From Neodontobutis hainanensis (Eukaryota; Chordata; Actinopteri; Gobiiformes; Odontobutidae), in NCBI GenBank assembly GCA_024349245.1, contig JALDNG010000106.1, forward strand, positions 817,001-881,000: a stretch of 64,000 bases of DNA. The letters run 5' to 3'. The translations under genes were made by a program, and so were the position numbers. This document shows, in pieces, positions 53,247 through 62,564 of this stretch (position 1 is the first letter of the stretch; the number at the start of each line of letters is the position of its first letter). The notes under the pieces were generated by a model. That model was not told the DNA's origin. It saw only the letters and a list, made by a program, of their open reading frames with translations, and searched no databases.

Positions 53247-53315
53247 TACTTCCTCCCAATGTCCAAAGACATGTAAATGTGAAATGGTGAATCTAAATTG
53301 TGAATAAATGTGAGT
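53247..53315 (+). repeat. Fragment of the same 'tctaccgct' repeat family, opposite orientation to the 23.2 kb copy
   Basis: cttcctcccaatgtccaaag, then acatgtaaatgtg and ggtgaatctaaattgtgaa, match the inner part of the common teleost repeat whose other parts are seen at 4.84, 17.10 and 23.20 kb. Both ends are missing. Confidence 0.6.
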
Positions 53316-54862
53316 ACAGTTTACAAATAAAAAACACTCCTATAACATTGTCATCGGGGCTAAGTAATAACAGCTTCCTTCAGAGAATCAAGTAAGTACT
53401 CCTAGTTTTTCTTTGTCTTTTTCACCATGACTGATGATGATATAAAGTGTATGTCGTTTTAGTATGATCTTAGCAAAAGCACAAATTTGCCCTGCAGGAG
53501 GCTGCTATGTGTACATTGAATCACCTTAAAGCAATTTGTCACTCTCGCATGAACGTGACCTGAGACTTGCGTCAGGTCAGTGGCAGCTCAGTTTTTGGCT
53601 CAGAAGCAACAGAAGAAGATGGTGCTCGCTTCAAACACACTGCTACAACTCAATTAACCATCTTAAGGACTTAAAAAGTTATGACGGTAAAAATATTACT
53701 ACATTCTGCTTTAAGCTTTATCTTCAGACTTTATGCAGACTATTATGAACAATTTTCATTTTCAACAAGCTAAACCGTCAAAAACAAAAATGGTTTAAAT
53801 TGTTTTCTAGTAACTGGATGCATTAGTGACCTGATTTCCTAGAGCCAGATAACAGTCAGAGGCCATGTAAATGTCACGCGGCTTGACATCCCACATGTGG
53901 ACCATTGGCTGCGTGAGAAAGCACTCTGTGGCTTTCGGGCTTGAAGGCTGTCACTGAGCGGCCCACACATTCAGTGCTCTGTGTGGCCGTATATATATCT
54001 TGAGCCAGCTCCTCCGAGCCTGCAGACATATACAGTAAGTCACCTATTCACCAGTCAGTGTTAAGAATAGCTATTCCCCTGGATTTCTATTCAGCAGTGT
54101 TCAGAGCAGGTGGGGAGTTTGAAGGAAAAGAGATTAGCTATTTCTACTCCACAAAATGATTTATGCCCAGACTTTTATCAGGAAGCTTCTATCCCCCCCT
54201 GCAAAGATCATTTCCCCCGACTTCACCTCACAACAGGAACTATTTTAAGCATTGGCTCATTAATACAGACTGATTGGATTCATTGTTCTGCAATCCTGAT
54301 GGATGTTCTGTGAAGTTTTCTTTCTTTCAGCTTCCACCTAAACCCCTCTTCAATCTTCAGGCTGAATTTCCTCCAAAGAATGCGTCCACGTTGTCTTCTG
54401 AAACTTAGATAAATCAGCTGCCAATGGCTTTTGTCACTTCAGTTCATTTAAAAGGAATTGCATTAGGCTCACTCAGTCAAAGTATTCATAATGACAGCCG
54501 CTCCGGCTTAAATCTCCTGTGGACTTTTACACATCGGAACAAACCTCTCCACTCTTAGCTCATATATTTTATATTCTGTTTTATGTATTAAATATATAGA
54601 CACTAATATACTGACAAGCCTGTCGTTATTACCACATCACAGCAGGTTTGTCTCAACTCGTTTTCAATATTTAATATTTTATTTTCCAAATGGTGTCAGT
54701 CTAGGTCATAATTGTCTCATTGTTTTTAGCTTGTGCAAGTATTAAACAGAACAATGTGTATTACATACAACTCCACAACTTGCACTTGTTTCTCATAATC
54801 TGTTTGTCTCTTCCTGTGATTTTTGTCTTTGCGTGTTCATTTATGTAACTGTGTTTTATATT

Positions 54863-54945
54863 TGCTGCTGCCTATCTTGGCCGGGACTCCCTTAAAAAAG
54901 AGTTTTTTAATCTCAATGAGATTTTCCTGGTAAAATAAAAAAAAG
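54863..54945 (+). repeat. Retroposon 3' tail ('atcttggccgggactccctt' type)
   Basis: ctatcttggccgggactccc, aatctcaatgagattttcct and ggtaaaataaa follow a very common fish repeat 3' end that finishes 'cctggttaaataaa'. The A-rich run after it supports a retroposed copy in plus orientation. I see no 5' body. Confidence 0.65.
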
Positions 54946-55325
54946 AAAACATTACTTACAATATTTCAGTTGAGAGAATAATGATGTAGTTTATACAGTA
55001 AGACTATATAAGGTACCAAGGTGGTTTAAATAGATATGTAATTATACTAATACCAGATTTGATTGTTGTCATTGTCACATAATGGTGTGTGGAAGTTTTT
55101 TAATACAGTACATATTATGGTTACTGTGTAAAAAGCCATTGTAACAAAAGAAAGGAATCAGCCGGTTACTCAAAGAAGATCTGTCAATTGTATTTTCTTT
55201 GTTAAAACACCTTTTACACATCACTGAATCCACCTCTGCTTTTTTTTTAACTGTTGTCATGTCTTACGCGTGCTTTTAGGATCTATACATGTAAATAGAG
55301 ATAATTGCTGCTGACTCGTTCACAG

Positions 55326-55456
55326 AGCAGACTGAGTGGGCTCTGAACTCAGGGACGGCTGACTTTGACAATGGGTTGTGTGCAAACTCTTCTCCTCGGA
55401 TTCAGCTCTATAGGAACCGGCCTATTGCTACGATGCCTGCTGCGTGCTCCGCTGCA
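55326..55456 (+). other. Possible cassette exon (unrecognised)
   Basis: An acceptor-like tcgttcacag ends at 55325 and a near-ideal donor GTAAGTGTG starts at 55457, enclosing 131 bp. Only one frame is open through it (QTEWALNSGTADFDNGLCAN...), and it is the one needed after the phase-1 FN3 exon. The protein does not resemble the second FN3 domain of Eph receptors and the length is not the usual 125 bp. A 43-codon open frame can easily arise by chance, so this is weak. Confidence 0.15.
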
Positions 55457-55784
55457 GTAAGTGTGCACGGGGTGTTATATGAGGGTCGACTGCTATTTAT
55501 ACTGTACCTCCACCGCAGTGCCACTCCACTTCTGTGCACTCATATTCACCGCGGAGAGTTTGAGAAGAGTGCTTATATGGCAGATTACATTTACGAACAT
55601 AAATGCAGTTCTTTTCCTTCTTAAATACAAATACACCATAAAAGTAAAAAAAATATTTTTAAATTTCATAATATAATTACATCCAGAGAAAGTTGCCTAA
55701 TAAAATAAAATATAAAAAAACTGAAAGAAACCAAAAATCCTTACAGAAAACGTCCTGGTCCAGTTAGTATTTATGGGAAAAAAA

Positions 55785-55807
55785 ATAATGATAATAATAA
55801 TAATAAA
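55785..55807. repeat. (AAT)n microsatellite
   Basis: About six AAT units after an A run. Confidence 0.85.
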
Positions 55808-58762
55808 AGATAATGCACTTTCTTCTACATTGGGTTGTGGATGTTAGGACTGGTTGGCTTTCTTTAAGTCACTTTCTGGTGCTGAAAGTTCAATCTTAAA
55901 CATAATGAAGCACTTAAGTAGCGGCACAAGAATCAGACAGGGTGCTAAGGACAGCGACCGGCAGGGAAATCAGCTGTCAGCAGCCACATACTTCCGCTCT
56001 CCTCATTAATTACTTTTGGAGGGATGAGAGGTGGAGGCTAAATGAGTATTGATTGTGGTGGGCTAGTATAGGGGCTGGTTTTTTACTGGCCTTTCCCACA
56101 CGTCATTGCTTCTCCACGTCCCCATTAAGTGGGAACAAGAGGGATCAGTCGTGAGCTGAGACCCTATTAAAGTCATGACCTCAGAGTGTCAGACAAACTA
56201 GCCAGCACACACACCTCTAAGTGTCAGAGAGAAATACTACTTTTAGGATTTGACCATCTTTTATTTGATAAAAGCACATTTTTGAAACTGTATGCAACTC
56301 AAAAGATGTGTACATCAATACACTGCTTTAGTAGTTTTCCGCTGCTACATTTGTAAATATAAACACCACAAAAGTGTTTTTAATATTTTATATCAAGTGA
56401 CTTTGAAGGAAACTTTTTATAATACAAGTGTGTTGCCCAAAGAATCATGGGCCATATGACCCTGGCCCGAACAATAGTTTTTCAAACAATACGTGGCATT
56501 CTGGGTTAAAAAGCTATTTAACACAAAAACTATTTTGAAACGGTGTTTGCTGTGTGCTCTTTCGCATTTTTGTGACAATTCTGTCAAACCACCTTGGCTC
56601 AGCTGTCTTTTTATCCCCACATTCTAACACACGGTGGAGACTATTTAGCTGAGTTCCCCTTTTTGTTGTTTCCCTTTATTCCACCTTGTTTTCTCGCTAT
56701 ACCAAAGTGCAAAAAACCCTTCAAAAACACAAGAAGTGCTTTTTGCTCTCTGCTTTTTAGCCCCGCCTCACTGATCGCTGCTTTTGTTGTGTGACTGATG
56801 ATTTTAATTACCTGTTAACTCCCTGTACTCAGCAGATACACATGATAAATGTTTGGGGTGGCTCTTGTAGCCACCATCTGGATGGGCCAAAGGAGCCTAA
56901 GGAGCATTTCTCTGCTGTCATACTAAAGACAGCTACCACAGCAGGGGAGGATTGCAGGTGTACCGAGGGAGAACAAGAAACTGTCCCAGTTTAGATCCGG
57001 TTGACAGCTATTTAGTGTCATAAGGGTCACATCCATTTTTCCTCTCGGAGACTGTAAGCAGCAACAATATTCCTGAAAAAAGCAAGGCTGTATCAACACA
57101 GTGGGGAGAGAGATTGGTGTAGACAATTGGGCGGCAAATTGTAGCACTTTATATGGAGATTGTAGTGAAGGAGAAGATGCTTAAGGTGTGCAGCAGAAGA
57201 GAGGAGGAGGAGGAAGACATTACAAGAGTCAGGCGCAGGTGATATATAAAGCACTATATGAACTTTTGGCTCTTGTTCTCAAACCACAGGCTCCAGACCC
57301 TGATGTACATCAGACAAGTAAATGCCATGTCATCTCTCTAATTTGACTTTAAAATAGTATGAACCCACTTTTTTATTACTGGGTAGAAAATGTCTTCATA
57401 CATGATCTATTCAGTTAACCAGTAAAGGAGGAGTCAATGTCTGTGTGCCATAATACAGTGCATTGTAATTCAGAGTTCTGCGGCATGGTGTTTTGATTCT
57501 TATGTTAAAACTATACATACTCAAAAATTCCTCAATCTCTTCAACATTAAACTGATGTCCTATAGTTTAAGCCCTTTTGGCAGTCCGTCCTGCAAAAATC
57601 TTAAAAACAGACAAATGACAGAGCAGTACATCTTTTTCTGTTATTGACCCACATCCAAAATAGCTGTATTGAATCTGTTAACAGTATCTTCTCAAGTACT
57701 GCAGCTGGTGTCAAGCAGTGCCACTATTTATACTTAGTAGCAGCACATATCATGCATGAATGCCTCATAATTATCCCAAACACTCCAAGTTCGAAACAAG
57801 TATTCCTTCTTAGATCCATATCTCCACAGTTCATGCAAAGACATGAAAGTGGTATTGATCGTGTTTCATCTGCAGTGAATACAGCTCTTCCCACTGTTGG
57901 ATCAGTTCTTAAACACACATTTACTGCAGACTGAATTCTCTGATGAATAACACAAAGGCCAGTGCTAATTAGACTTTTACATATTTCTGGCAGTCACTGA
58001 TGTCACTGAGTGGAGTGTCATATTAAAAGTTGGTTTTACATGAGCTATTCATAATTACACCAGGCGTTATTTGCCCACTGTCAGGTCTCTATGTCTTTTT
58101 GTGTCCGGAGTTGATGGCAGAGCACTAGGGACTCACAGGCCAATGGGGGTGACTTCCAGCATTAATGGAGGGTAATGAGGACTACCCCCAAAGCTGACTT
58201 ATGTAAAGCCTTTGAGTACAACAAATCTACACTGACACTGCACACATGCTGGACATACTACACAGAAAATGATGTCAAATTCAGAAAAAGGTGTCTCTTG
58301 GTTGCTGTATTGTTTAACGGCAAGTATGCAGTTTTATTTCTTGCATGTTAGGAAAAGTGTTAAATTACCCAATAGCATATTGTAAAAGAAGTGATCTGTG
58401 AAAGAACAAGACCTTAAGATCTCATCGAGCCCTTATTAAGGATTTTAATAGATCAGTGCGTTCAATACATACCCGAAGCTTTGCCGAATCACATGCTCAC
58501 TCCTGAATAAAGGATGCCAAGGATCCCAATAGTCTACAGTGATGTAAAACACAGAAGTGGGTATCCTGCTGCTGGAAACACTGAACTCAGATCTAGACGT
58601 TGAAGGTAATATCTAAACTTTGGTTTGTTGTAATGTATTGGTGATTTGCTCAATGACTGCATAAATATGAACAACCCCCTTCCCCCCTAATGCCCCCCTC
58701 TCGAGGCTGTAAACCTGTACAAAACCTGCATTTGTAAAGTCATCATTGGGTTTCTCCTTATA

Positions 58763-58850
58763 GTTCCGCTTTTGGAGCCTGCCCTCTGGTGGACGGCGGT
58801 ATATCGCTGTATATCGCTGTAAATCGCTGTATATTACTGTAAATCGCTGG
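58763..58850 (+). repeat. Dispersed repeat with five 10-bp tandem units
   Basis: After gttccgcttttggagcctgc and cctctggtggacggcggt come five consecutive 10-bp units of the form atatcgctgt (58801-58850), with variants aaatcgctgt and atattactgt. The head of this element is repeated in inverted orientation at 61126-61190 (taccgccatctaccagaggg, caggctccaaaagcgg), which shows that it is dispersed and not unique sequence. Confidence 0.8.
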
Positions 58851-58861
58851 ATGGTGGCGCC

Positions 58862-58888
58862 CTTACTTACTTACTTACTTACTTACTC
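58862..58888. repeat. (CTTA)n microsatellite
   Basis: Six tandem ctta units directly after the 10-bp repeat array. Confidence 0.92.
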
Positions 58889-58897
58889 ACTCGAGGA

Positions 58898-58940
58898 CCT
58901 TTTAAGAGGTTCCATGAGAGAGGCTTGGTTTTGCCCCGAG
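58898..58940. repeat. Repeat fragment shared with 4845-4885
   Basis: ccttttaagaggttcc and atgagagaggcttggtttt match ccttttaaggggttcc and ttgagagaggcttgggttc near 4.85 kb. Both sites lie next to other repeats, so this is a dispersed fragment. Confidence 0.65.
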
Positions 58941-59277
58941 GAAACCTTTGCTCTGATTTTACCTTTTTACAAAAGGTCCATAGGCTGCTGTTGGTGGAGG
59001 GTGGTGAGGTTGAGACCAAGTAGGAAAAAATAAAAATCAGTTATTGCAGATTTAACTGCAAATGTGAAACAAACGGCTCAAGGTTTGTGTTTTTCTTAAA
59101 TAACTATTAAAAGTTTCAAAGAGGGCAAAGTTATTTTCTCTACAAAATACTAATATTTAATAGCCCTCACACTGTCTGTGTATTTTATTTAATATTCATA
59201 TTTTATTGTTTAATACTTGTGTTTTTAATAAAGTAAATTGTGATAATTAGTTTGCCATTTTGCCCAGCAAGTTTATT

Positions 59278-59365
59278 AGATTCAAATTTATTGTCATTAC
59301 ATATGTACAAGTACAATGCAACGAAAAGCAGTTTAGGTCTAACCAGAAGTGCAATAGAAGTAAGT
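59278..59365 (+). repeat. Retroposon-type repeat ('attgtcattacatatgtaca')
   Basis: The blocks tttattgtcattacatatgt, acaagtacaatgcaacgaaa and agcagtttaggtctaaccag form a sequence I know as a frequent fish dispersed repeat (a LINE or SINE tail). Both ends are indistinct. Confidence 0.6.
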
Positions 59366-59555
59366 GCAAGATATCCAGTATTACTTAAATAAATAAGTTA
59401 GTATGGAAAGTTTTTCTGATATGTATTGGTAAGTCTACAGCTACTGTATGTGCTATAGTTGGCTAAACAAAACTGTGCTGAAAAGTAATTGTTTAATGTT
59501 TAAACCTGATTAGCTGCATATAACACAACATGAATGGAACAAGTCTGTAGAGATT

Positions 59556-59670
59556 CTCAGTCATCCAGGTCATCTTGAAGAAAAGGTTAAACTAGATTTT
59601 CAAGGTGAAGACGTTTCGACTCTTATACCAAGAGTTGAAACATCTTCACCTTGAAACTCTAGTCCAAAAA
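59556..59670. mobile_element. Hairpin repeat, 'cagtcatccaggtcatctt' family, copy 2
   Basis: This shares the cagtcatccaggtcatcttg head with the copy at 7757. Here the arms are nearly adjacent: 59595-59624 and 59630-59659 pair at about 27 of 30 positions with a 5-base loop, so RNA or single-stranded DNA would fold into a long stem. Compared with copy 1, the roughly 77 bases between the arms are gone. Confidence 0.72.
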
Positions 59671-59999
59671 ATGTAAAGCCACTAAGAGAATAAAAAAGCT
59701 TGTAGATGTTACCCAGCAGAATACTGCCTCTGTCAGTTCACAATTCAGTTTATTAGAGAAGAATCTAGCATCACATATTTATTTTTGTACTCCTCCAATG
59801 ATGTGCCTTCCTTTATCATTTTACTCATTATATTGCAACACTCATTAACCCTTAAAATGTTTCAGGAGCATTCATGAAAATGTGTTGAATTTGTAACAGA
59901 AGAAGCTCAGGTAAATCTGGTTGAGGTGTCAGTGTGAGGAGTTCATTACTGTTGTTCTCAAGGAAGTATTCTCACAGACTTTTTTTTTTTTACCCGACA

Positions 60000-60330
60000 C
60001 CTTGAAGACAGACATCGATATGAGCGCTGTAAACAAGAACGCCTTTATTGTCTCTTTCTCCTCTTCTTGGTCTATCTCTCCATCAGCTGTGAATCAGTGG
60101 TGTGTTAGGACATCGTTTAAGCTTGCGCACAGCATCAATACTGGCGCTATTGATTTTTTTAAACAGTTAATGGAAGCCTTTAGGGCAGGAAAGCTAATTA
60201 AAATCATATGCAGGTCAAGCTCATTTAAAGACTCCCCATTAGTTTATGTTGAGCTTAACCACGCTTGACTGGAAAATCCATTCATCGGCCATCGTAATTG
60301 ACTGGTGTTTCTAATGGCTTTCCAATGCTC
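60000..60330. promoter_or_regulatory. Possible conserved regulatory stretch
   Basis: Complex, non-repetitive sequence with aagctaattaaaatcatatg, tggtgtttctaatggc, tggcgctattgattttttt and aagcttgcgcacagc, denser in distinct motifs than its neighbourhood. The 115-codon open frame at 59921-60268 has no recognisable domain. Enhancer candidate by appearance only. Confidence 0.22.
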
Positions 60331-60736
60331 TAGCATTTTAGAGAAAGCAAGTCGGTCCCTGTGGCACATTTTTTATGTTGCAGCTCTAATAATGCGCATA
60401 CAGAATCATTAAAGACAGTTGCAGTGTGTCCTCTGTCCTCAAAGTATCTTGTCAGCGCCTAGGGACAGCAACGGGTTTCAAACACCTGCCACTGGAAAAA
60501 GAAAACAAATACACAGCTTAGTTAATATTTATATAAAGTTTTTTCACTTTCTCTGCAGCCTCCTTTTGATTCAACTAAGACGACTCATAATTAGGATGTC
60601 ACACTTTGGCTGTGACTTCACCCGAGACTCGAAAAGTGTTAGAAGTGGGCATGGGGCGTAAATGTGTAAAATATTGTGTGACAAACCAAGACCCTGGTAA
60701 AATGAGAGTCACACAAAAATTGAAGGGTTTATACAA

Positions 60737-61050
60737 GGGGTGCAGTGGTTCATGTGGTAGACAGGTCGTACTATAACCAGAAGGTTGGCAGTTCGATTCC
60801 CTTTCTTCCCAGTTAATACTGTTGTTGTGTCCTTGGGACAAGACACTTCAACTACCTTGAATGTGTGAGAATGGTTGGTGGTGGTGTTGGAGAGGTTGTT
60901 GGCACAAAATGGCTGCCACATTTTTGTCAGTGTGTCTTTAGAAGTACCACCACCAGTGTGTGACTGTGGAATGAATAGTAGATGGACTGTAAGTGCTTTA
61001 GTATCTTGGGAGACAAGCGCAATATAAATCTATTTATTATTTATTATTGT
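60737..61050 (+). mobile_element. tRNA-derived SINE, near full length
   Basis: The head ggggtgcagtggttcatgtg is tRNA-like, with an A-box match tggttcatgtgg at 60746-60757 and a B-box gttcgattcc at 60791-60800. The tRNA-unrelated body includes gttgttgtgtccttgggaca, agacacttcaactacc, gtaccaccaccagtgtgtga and gtaagtgctttagtatc. The tail is caatataaatctatttatta with AT-rich repeats. I know this as a common fish SINE layout. A shorter copy lies at 23041. The B-box is close to consensus, but activity cannot be judged. Confidence 0.83.
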
Positions 61051-61125
61051 TATAATTATACACTGCCCTGCCATAAGAAAATGACCACCTAGATTTAGCT
61101 TTGATGAATTGCCATACAGCGAATT

Positions 61126-61190
61126 ACGGCAAAATACAGCAATATACCGCCATCTACCAGAGGGCAGGCTCCAAAAGCGGAAATATAAAA
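61126..61190 (-). repeat. Inverted partial copy of the 58763 repeat inside the Tc1 remnant
   Basis: Read on the minus strand it gives ccgcttttggagcctgccct, ctggtagatggcggta and tattgctgtattttgccgta, matching 58768-58815. It carries only about two of the 10-bp units. It replaces sequence expected between the 5' end and the transposase region of a Tc1 element. Confidence 0.75.
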
Positions 61191-61214
61191 AATTTAAATT
61201 TGCTCTGGTGCATA

Positions 61215-61445
61215 AAGACTCTGGAGCAATGAAAGAAGGGCATGTGATCTGATGAGTCCAGACCTGTTCCAGAGTGATAGGTATCATCAAGGTAGATGAA
61301 GTGATTCTCCCATCATGCCTAGTGATCTGGGGTTGCTTCAGTTGGTCAGGTCTAGGTTCAGCAACATTATGTGCCCAAAGAATGAGGTCAGCTGACTACC
61401 TGAATATACTGAATGACCAGGTTATTCTATCAATGGATTTTAGAG
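61215..61445 (+). pseudogene. Tc1-like transposase fragment (broken)
   Basis: Plus-strand translation contains VILPSCLVIWGCFSWSGLGS, ATLCAQRMRSADYLNILND and QVILSMDF, which belong to the DDE-type transposase of fish Tc1 elements. The upstream part around ctctggagcaatg...tgatgagtccagacc is the region of the first catalytic Asp, but it is shifted out of frame by small deletions. After SMDF the sequence jumps to the element's 3' end (tagagtgtgtgac), so the second catalytic Asp and the last acidic residue are gone. The N-terminal DNA-binding domain is also absent. The fragment is dead as a gene. Confidence 0.88.
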
Positions 61446-62505
61446 TGTGTGACTTTTTTGGGGCCAGGCAGTATATCATTAATATAAATGTCAATGTTAG
61501 TAATTATCAATTAATCCTGCCATTAGCTAGACATTTGTAACCACAGAAAACCTTGTGTTTTTCAAAGCGCCTGACTCTGAGGAGGAAAAACTGTTTATAT
61601 TTACCTTACTGACGACAAGGAGGTTAAAGCCAAGAAACAAACAGCAAATAAGTCAGAGGGGAGGCAGAGGGGTAAAAAGTGTCAGTGAGCATTAAACAAC
61701 TCTGTAAAGTGATGTCTTATCAAGTCATGACTTATTTGTCAATACATGTTTATTCTGAAAGGCATAGACTCCACACTTCTTTTGGGTTGTTTGTCTTGAC
61801 TTGATGCATATGTACTGTCCAGTCAGTCTATTATGCAGTCCACGGTGTACATTAGTAAAGTTTTATGTTAGTCCACATGTTAACAGTTCTATGTCGATGT
61901 GGTTGGTCGTTTAGTGACAACTTGACCTGTTGTCATGAACAAGCTCACAGTTCCACAGAGAAACCCAGGGTTAACTGTAAAATTACTTATCCAGAGATTG
62001 TTGGGTTTTTGTCTTTCTTCATATGACAGAATGAGCTCGTTTTGATTATTTATTTTTATTATTAAAATGTACATTTGATGATAACATTACAGTAGATGTT
62101 CAGTGTTTTATGATATGTTAAAATGTCTACTGCTAATACCTGAGTAGTGTCAGTACATTTGGCAGGTATTGCATACAAAATAGGAATATGTTCTTTTGGA
62201 TTTAATGCTCTTTATTTTGATAAACAATCACGTCCCATGCTCACATTAATCATATTGATTTCCAGCCTGAGATGAAAAACACTCATTGTAAAGCCCTAAT
62301 GAATAATGCCTAAGTGTTTACTGTGCAAATTACCCAGAATACATTTAGATAACACAGGATTACATGCTCGATGGGATCTTCACTCCCAGATGCAGGTACA
62401 ATTAATCTTAGGTGAATAAATCTGATAGCATGATGAGATGACAGCATTCACATCAAAGCATTGTGTTTACAGACTCTCATCCCAGCCTCTCACAGGAAGG
62501 AACAG

Positions 62506-62511
<6 letters not shown>

Positions 62512-62562
<51 letters not shown>
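62512..62562. repeat. (CA)n microsatellite, about 25 units
   Basis: An uninterrupted CA array preceded by a short atatata. Open frames reading through it (62461-62703 plus, 62477-62689 minus) are artefacts. Confidence 0.95.

Positions 62563-62564
<2 letters not shown>

Larger units (their letters stand above)
61061..61474 (+). mobile_element. Deleted Tc1/mariner-like transposon remnant
   Basis: The left end cactgccctgcc and right end ggccaggcagt are inverted repeats, flanked by TA dinucleotides as expected for Tc1 insertions. Full-length fish Tc1 elements are about 1.2-1.6 kb; this copy is about 0.41 kb. Its interior retains part of the transposase (see the nested pseudogene) and a foreign repeat segment at 61126-61190. 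It sits about 10 bp beyond the SINE tail, so the two insertions are clustered. It cannot encode an active transposase. Confidence 0.88.

Noticed and set aside
57644..57934. A 96-codon plus-strand open frame as an exon or transposon gene
   Set aside because: No recognisable motif, no clear splice sites at its ends, and the opposite strand is also open. It looks like chance.
60746..60800. A functional tRNA gene at the A- and B-box motifs
   Set aside because: The boxes belong to a SINE head with an unrelated body, and the sequence does not fold into a complete cloverleaf with paired acceptor ends by eye.
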